Below are positions 60,601-64,000 of a stretch of 64,000 bases of DNA, piece after piece. The notes under the pieces are model-generated. The model had not been told where the DNA came from and did not search any database. It saw only the letters and a program-made list of their open reading frames with translations. A program made the translations under genes and the position numbers. The stretch's first letter is position 1. Each line of letters starts with the position of its first letter. The stretch is taken from positions 2,610,001-2,674,000 of the forward strand of contig NZ_CP019427.1 in NCBI RefSeq assembly GCF_009834545.1, written 5' to 3'. This DNA is from Pseudomonas sp. S04 (GTDB taxonomy: Bacteria > Pseudomonadota > Gammaproteobacteria > Pseudomonadales > Pseudomonadaceae).

Positions 60601-60658
60601 CAATGCGGACTTCCTGCTGGAAGTGCTGGACGACAGCTTCCGGGCAGCACTCCAGTAA
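57611..60658 (+). CDS. Three-domain fusion: APH-type kinase, M23 peptidase, class III PLP enzyme (phospho-lyase type)
   Basis: A 1015-residue fusion. Residues ~20-330 are an APH-like kinase (HNDGNDWN catalytic loop near 207; IIDFGD near 228), related to hydroxylysine/ethanolamine-type kinases. Residues ~400-545 are an M23/LytM domain with both zinc motifs (HVGVD near 442; HVHFQ near 534). Residues ~580-1015 are a class III PLP fold ([24 protein letters not shown] with Lys near 856), like ethanolamine-phosphate/5-phosphohydroxylysine phospho-lyases. Kinase plus lyase would turn an amino alcohol into an aldehyde. The role of the M23 part is unclear. Confidence 0.88.
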   Translation: MTNLSHPAPQFSTGDAEKLGAQLFNVIGTATPLDGERDRNYRLQTQSDAGWILKVVNSTEPRVESEFQTAILSHLARHNPELTVPFLKKSLAGDFLATAVAASGETHAVRLVSWLHGTPMAEVERTFELMRSLGQSFGEIDRALQGFMHPGAVRDLDWDLRHAARSRARLHFVKDPAKRAILQRFIETFEQQVQPRLARLRAQVIHNDGNDWNILVDSGDHQKVSGIIDFGDAVHTILIAEVAITCAYSILDMQDPIGAAAALAAGFHEKYPLQPEELDVLFNLIAMRLVTSVTLSASRHDQTQDNPYLAISEAPAWRLLERMDAMNPRLATAILRKACGFDAVEGAGAIRRWVAQNSQSFADIVRPSAASMNKAIAPFGDAAHVMTVASAEQRPAEATQWWEDFAAEHKVPLGIGPWGEERTIYTDAAFESRFIQGQRRIVHVGVDLIMPAGTPLYTPVAGVVQSVEVEWEPLGYGGLIMLKHSPEGCPPFLTLWGHMAHEALSRLKPGDQLEAGALVGHMGADQENGGWIPHVHFQMSTDIGLKASEFIGVGERAYREVWADVFPDTSTLAGIPPETYSQDGRTKAEIVAKRKELLLPNLSISYSDPIKFVRGDGVWLIDNFGRAYLDCFNNVCHLGHSHPDVVQALARQAGRLNTNTRYLHDNIVEYAERLTATLPEGLAVASFGCSGSEANSLMLRMARNHTGRNDAIVLDWAYHGTTQELIDLSPYKYKRKAGKGRAEHVFEATVPDAYRAPDDWPFEELGKRFAQSVAEQIDCMRKQGRAPAFFLAESIPSVAGQLFFPENYLKEVYAMVRAEGGLCLADEVQVGFGRVGSHWWAFETQGVVPDAVTMGKPIGNGHPMSAVVTTREIADSFNNGMEYFNTFAGSPVSCAVGLSVLEVIERDNLKLNALTMGNYLLDGFRKLQQRYEVIGDVRGQGLFLGIELVTDRKTKVPATHMAKLVADGARERGILIGTEGPYDNVLKMRPSMIFSQANADFLLEVLDDSFRAALQ

Positions 60659-60662
60659 ATCC

Positions 60663-60707
60663 CCGCAAACGGCGTGCGACAACCACGGTGTCGCACGCCG
60701 TTTGCGG
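60663..60707 (+). terminator. Long hairpin after the fusion gene
   Basis: An 18-base perfect stem CCGCAAACGGCGTGCGAC and its complement with a 9-base loop, five bases after the stop. No T tract follows. The stem is longer than usual and may protect the mRNA 3' end. Confidence 0.7.
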
Positions 60708-60906
60708 CTGGTGCAAAGCCTGGGAGTGATCAAGCGGTTGGCAGCTTCACGAGCGGTTGTGTACTATCGGCGCTGGCCGCTGCTGCCCGCCGCTCGCTCC
60801 CGTTGGGAAAGGTGAAAGCAGGTTTTTTTCAAACTCTCCTGTATCACTCTTGATAGTCGAGATTTGGCAACGCGAGCACCAGAATGCTTCGACTCCGGGA
60901 GTCACA

Positions 60907-61437
60907 ATGCTGTCTATCCTCAAAGCCAAGCAAATGGCCAAGCACCTGCGTGCTTCGCTCGAGCAGCACCATCAACCAGTGTCCCACTCCACCGCGCTTG
61001 AACTGGTCGCCCAGCAGTTGGGCTACAAGGACTGGAACACCGCCTCGGCACTGCTGCCAGAAGAAAATCCCCAGCCCGCTGTGACCTTCGACAAAGCCAT
61101 TCCAATCCTGCGAATGTTCGACGAAGCCAAGGCGCGGGAGTTTTATCTGGATTTCCTGGGGTTCAGCGTCGAATTCGAACATCGCTTCGAAGCGGATCTG
61201 CCGCTGTACCTGGGCATCAGCCGTAACGGCCTGCAACTGCACCTGTCTGAACACCATGGCGATGCGAGCCCCGGGGCGACGATATTCGTGCCGATGCACA
61301 ACATCGACATGCTCCGCGATGAGTTGCAGGGCAAACGCTACGGTTACGGACGTCCGGAGATAGTCGAGCAGGGCTGGGGCAAGGTTCTGGAAGTGTACGA
61401 CCCGTTCGGCAACCGGATTCGCTTCTGCCAAAGCTGA
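60907..61437 (+). CDS. Glyoxalase superfamily (VOC) protein with N-terminal helical domain
   Basis: A 176-residue protein. Residues ~1-55 form a helical N-terminal domain (MLSILKAKQMAKHLRASLEQ; STALELVAQQLGYKDWNTA), as in the Glyoxalase_8-type proteins. Residues ~57-176 are a VOC fold like bleomycin-resistance proteins (AIPILRMFDEAKAREFYLDFLGF; VYDPFGNRIRFC). Such proteins sequester or convert small molecules. It reads away from the fusion gene and sits beside the palindromic repeat. Confidence 0.88.
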   Translation: MLSILKAKQMAKHLRASLEQHHQPVSHSTALELVAQQLGYKDWNTASALLPEENPQPAVTFDKAIPILRMFDEAKAREFYLDFLGFSVEFEHRFEADLPLYLGISRNGLQLHLSEHHGDASPGATIFVPMHNIDMLRDELQGKRYGYGRPEIVEQGWGKVLEVYDPFGNRIRFCQS

Positions 61438-61554
61438 TGGGGTGATGGGGTGATGGGCACGGCGCTTTAGCCAGGGCCCAGCATAGGTTTCTACACAACT
61501 TTGTAGTGGCCTGTGGCGAGGGAACTTGCTGCCGTGGCGGTCTCTGGGGTGTTG

Positions 61555-62238
61555 GATTAGGCGGAGTACATATCCATTTCTTCGGTAACGGCCTCCTATG
61601 GTTCCGCCTGACGGCGGCTCACTTTTGAACAGCCCAAAAGTAAGCAAAAGGCTCTTGCCCCACCACTTGGCACCTCGCTTGGGCTCGGTGTGCCCTCACT
61701 CCGGCTTGAATCCGTGGGCCGCCGCCACGCGCCATCCATGGCGCGGGGCGGCTAACCCGGCGTCCTGCCGGGTTACCCACGGCTTCAAGCCTGCGTTCGG
61801 CCAGCGTGGTTAACGGGGCGCCCAGGATCAAAAGCCAGAGCCAGAGCCAGAGCCAGAGCGAGATCAAAAGATTGCTGACTTCGTCAGCGTCTTAGGAAGT
61901 AGAAGCCACACCGCGCATGCCCTAGCGATCAGGTCGGCTCTAAGGCCGCCTCGCTTTGTTTTTGATCCTGAGCGCCCCGTTAACCACGCTGGCCGGAGTC
62001 CGATATTGATTTGGGGGGTAAACCGGCAGGACGCCGGTTTAGCCGCACTGGGCCAGGGAGGGCCCATTGCGGCGGCCCCCCAAATCAATGTCGGAGTACG
62101 GGCATGCCGAGCCTAAGCGAGGCACCGAGTGGTGGGGTAAAAGCGTTTTGCTTACTTTTGCGCTGTTCAAAAGTGAGCCGCCGTCAGGCGGAACCATAGG
62201 AGGCCGTTACCGCAAAAATGGATATGTACTCGGTCTAA
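61555..62238. repeat. Composite nested inverted repeat (~690 bp)
   Basis: Outer arms ~138 bp (61555-61693 and 62102-62238) are reverse complements at roughly nine bases in ten. Inner arms ~35 bp (61799-61834 and 61960-61995) also pair (CCAGCGTGGTTAACGGGGCG and its complement). Each half contains further hairpins (AACCCGGC..GCCGGGTT; TTGATTTGGGGGG..CCCCCCAAATCAA). A CCAGAG hexamer repeat sits at about 61835-61860. It carries no real gene. Confidence 0.85.
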
Positions 62239-62370
62239 TCCCACATCCCGGTCCGCCCACAGGTGCAACGTCGCACCACAGTTGTGTAGATACCTATGCA
62301 GGGCCCAGGCACCTACCCGAATCCACGCACGTGGTCAGATAGGTGCCTGGGCCTTGCCGGCCAGCGCGTT

Positions 62371-63621
62371 TTAGCGAATGGCCGCCAGGCAGCTTTCGAA
62401 AATATCCAGGCCTGCTTCCAGGACGTCTGGCTCGATCGTCAGCGGTGGCAGCAGGCGGATGATGTGCCGGGATTTTCCGCTGGGCATTAGCAAAAGTCCC
62501 TGCTGCCTGGCGCTTTCCAGTAGCTGTGCCAATACCGCAGTGGCGGGCGCGCCTTCGGGTGTGAGTAGCTCAATGCCGCGCATGGCCCCGACACCCGTCA
62601 ACTTACCGAGATAGGGCGACAGCTTGTCTTGCTGCCAGGCCTGATAGCGGCTGAGGATGGCCTGTTCCTGCGACTCGCCCCAGGCCGCCAGGTTGGCATC
62701 GGTCATCTGGTCCAGGGTGGCCAGCGCCGCTGCGCAGGCAATCGGGTTGCCGGAGTAAGTGCCGCCCAGTCCGCCTTTGGGCAAGGTGTCGAGCAGTGCT
62801 TTTTTACCCACCACCGCGCCCAGCGGCAGACCGCCGGCAATGCTTTTGCCCAGCAAGATCAAATCCGGTTCGATGCCCAGTCGGGTGAAGGCAAAACGTT
62901 GCCCGGTACGCCCGAATCCAGACTGGATTTCATCGGCGATGAGCAGGATGCCGTGGTCATCGCAAAACTTGCGCAGTGCTAGTGCAAAGGGCGGCTCGAG
63001 CGCCAGGAACCCACCTTCGCCCTGCACCGGTTCGAGAATGAAACAGGCCACTTCATTAACGTCGATCTCGACGCTGAACAGCCGGTCCAGGGCCTTGAGT
63101 GCTTCCTCAGTCGTGACCCCGTTGTCTTTACTGGGGTAGGGCAGGTGATAGACCGGGCCTGGCAAGGTGCCGACCCGCTGTTTGTAGGGCGCGACTTTGC
63201 CGTTCAGGTTCAGGGTGGCCAAGGTCCGTCCATGGAAGCCGCCATCAAAGGCTATGACCGCCGTACGACCGGTCGCCGCGCGGACGATTTTCAGCGCGTT
63301 TTCTGCCGCCTCCGCGCCGCTGTTGGTCAGCATGCCGCTGACCGCATAAGACACCGGGATGAACCTGGCCAGGCGCTCCATAAACTGCTTGTACGGTTCG
63401 TGCGGCGCGGCGTTAAAGGCGTAGTGGGTCAGCCGGCTGGCTTGCGTGCACACCGCCTCGACAATCGGTGGGTTGCAATGACCCAGGTTGAGCACGCCGA
63501 TGCCACCGACGAAGTCGATGTAGCGCTTGCCGTCCGTGTCCCAGACATGGGCATTGAGACCGTGGCTCAAGGTTATGGGGTGGACAATGGCGATGGACTC
63601 GCTGATGGATGACGCGGTCAT
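62371..63621 (-). CDS. 4-aminobutyrate-type aminotransferase (class III)
   Basis: A 416-residue PLP-dependent aminotransferase of the GABA/acetylornithine class: MLTNSGAEAAENALK (phosphate turn ~97-111), ADEIQSGFGRTG (Asp230), and LLGKSIAGGLPLGAV (Lys259). The ATG at 63621 follows AGGGGCC. It is monocistronic here. It may remove amino groups from GABA or similar omega-amino acids; whether it pairs with the fusion gene is unknown. Confidence 0.92.
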   Translation of the reverse strand: MTASSISESIAIVHPITLSHGLNAHVWDTDGKRYIDFVGGIGVLNLGHCNPPIVEAVCTQASRLTHYAFNAAPHEPYKQFMERLARFIPVSYAVSGMLTNSGAEAAENALKIVRAATGRTAVIAFDGGFHGRTLATLNLNGKVAPYKQRVGTLPGPVYHLPYPSKDNGVTTEEALKALDRLFSVEIDVNEVACFILEPVQGEGGFLALEPPFALALRKFCDDHGILLIADEIQSGFGRTGQRFAFTRLGIEPDLILLGKSIAGGLPLGAVVGKKALLDTLPKGGLGGTYSGNPIACAAALATLDQMTDANLAAWGESQEQAILSRYQAWQQDKLSPYLGKLTGVGAMRGIELLTPEGAPATAVLAQLLESARQQGLLLMPSGKSRHIIRLLPPLTIEPDVLEAGLDIFESCLAAIR

Positions 63622-64000
63622 TGGGTGGCCCCTGGCTGCATGGATTTTCTCCAATGAAAGCGAGGATCGCCTGGCTACCACAAGCGAAAAGAAATGCCGC
63701 GGTCATTCCATAAACTCTTGAAGTATTTCGGCGCCGGATTTTTCAACCCGGCGCAACGCTGCGTCGACCTCGCATTCAGCAGCCACGGCGCTGTGCCATG
63801 GCGCGCGAGGCAGAGGTTTGCAGCGAGCGTTTCGCGCTCCACCCGGCATAGTGTCGGCCAACTCCGGCAATGTGTCAGGCAGGCTGACACCTTGCCTGGT
63901 GCATTCCAAAATTGCCTATGCAAGACTTTTCGTGAAGGCTGGGTGAACAACCCCTGAAAAATAAATAATAATTCTTCGAAGGTGCCAACCGATGCTAACC
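63622..64000. other. Upstream region of the aminotransferase and right edge
   Basis: About 380 bases without a firmly supported gene. At the edge an ATG at 63992 preceded by GAAGGTG (63978-63984) may begin a further gene reading out of the window, but only three codons are visible. Confidence 0.4.

Noticed and set aside
57473..60733. Two long minus-strand frames (546 and 537 codons) opposite the fusion gene
   Set aside because: Composition-driven shadows of a GC-rich gene; the plus-strand protein has three families of intact motifs.
61598..62342. Several short frames (60-90 codons) in the palindromic region
   Set aside because: They lie wholly in inverted repeats, show repeat-derived composition and have no ribosome sites; treated as non-coding repeat.
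63703..63909. Minus-strand 68-codon frame near the right edge
   Set aside because: Its C-terminal part looks vaguely helical, but no ribosome site, family or neighbour supports it.

Overview
The window reads as a chromosome segment of a fluorescent Pseudomonas. The evidence is the GC-rich codon usage, REP hairpins of the GTGGGAGC...GCTCCCAC type, MocR, LysR and AsnC regulators, OprD and TonB-dependent outer-membrane proteins, and a tRNA-Cys/tRNA-Leu locus. About 27.8 kb of the left part is the distal portion of an integrated myovirus-type prophage. The remaining ~36 kb is host chromosome, mostly transport, catabolism and small-molecule enzymes.

Prophage morphogenesis (1-18.35 kb): the head genes follow a lambda-like order (ClpP-type head protease, decoration protein D, capsid E, head-tail joining protein, minor tail Z, probable tail-completion protein). 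They are followed by a contractile P2-like tail: spike V, W, J, I, tail-collar fibre, second fibre, sheath FI, tube FII, chaperone E with a predicted frameshift extension E', a 1513-residue tape measure with about nine 60-residue Pro/Ala-rich repeats, then U, X and D. Lysis genes (18.38-19.45 kb) are a GH19 endolysin and an Rz spanin with an Rz1 lipoprotein nested out of frame. Two genes or operons carrying their own LexA boxes follow: a D12-class adenine methylase and umuDC.

Prophage cargo and attachment end (22.2-27.88 kb): an AT-rich stretch, mostly on the minus strand. It holds a protein with a HEPN-type Rx4H motif, two paralogous ~70-residue proteins, an acetyltransferase-like gene with a 52-residue companion, an AlbA_2 (Schlafen-like) protein and two copies of a 180-bp miniature inverted-repeat element. 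It ends at a 51-bp 3' fragment of tRNA-Cys just before an intact tRNA-Leu, which marks the attachment site. The integrase and the other end lie left of this window.

Host region (28-64 kb): a TonB-dependent siderophore-type receptor with a Fur-like box. Next, a LysR regulator is divergent from a nine-gene operon (32.2-44.0 kb) that encodes an alpha/beta hydrolase, a full dipeptide-type ABC importer, an OprD porin, a beta-lactamase-fold serine hydrolase, an omega-aminotransferase and an aldehyde dehydrogenase. The order of steps implied (amide cleavage, transamination to a semialdehyde, oxidation to a dicarboxylate) resembles the nylon-oligomer/caprolactam logic, so the substrate may be an amide or oligomer of an omega-amino acid. 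After this come a CPBP protease, a MerR/SDR pair, an EamA transporter, a third miniature element, a GST, hydrolases, a DUF4432 protein, a methyltransferase, and a MocR regulator next to a GNAT/azoreductase/AhpD cluster.

Near the right end an AsnC-type regulator is divergent from a 1015-residue three-domain fusion (APH-type kinase, M23 peptidase, class III PLP enzyme). A VOC protein, a ~690-bp nested palindromic repeat and a GABA-type aminotransferase complete the window. No rRNA, CRISPR array or complete insertion sequence was found.
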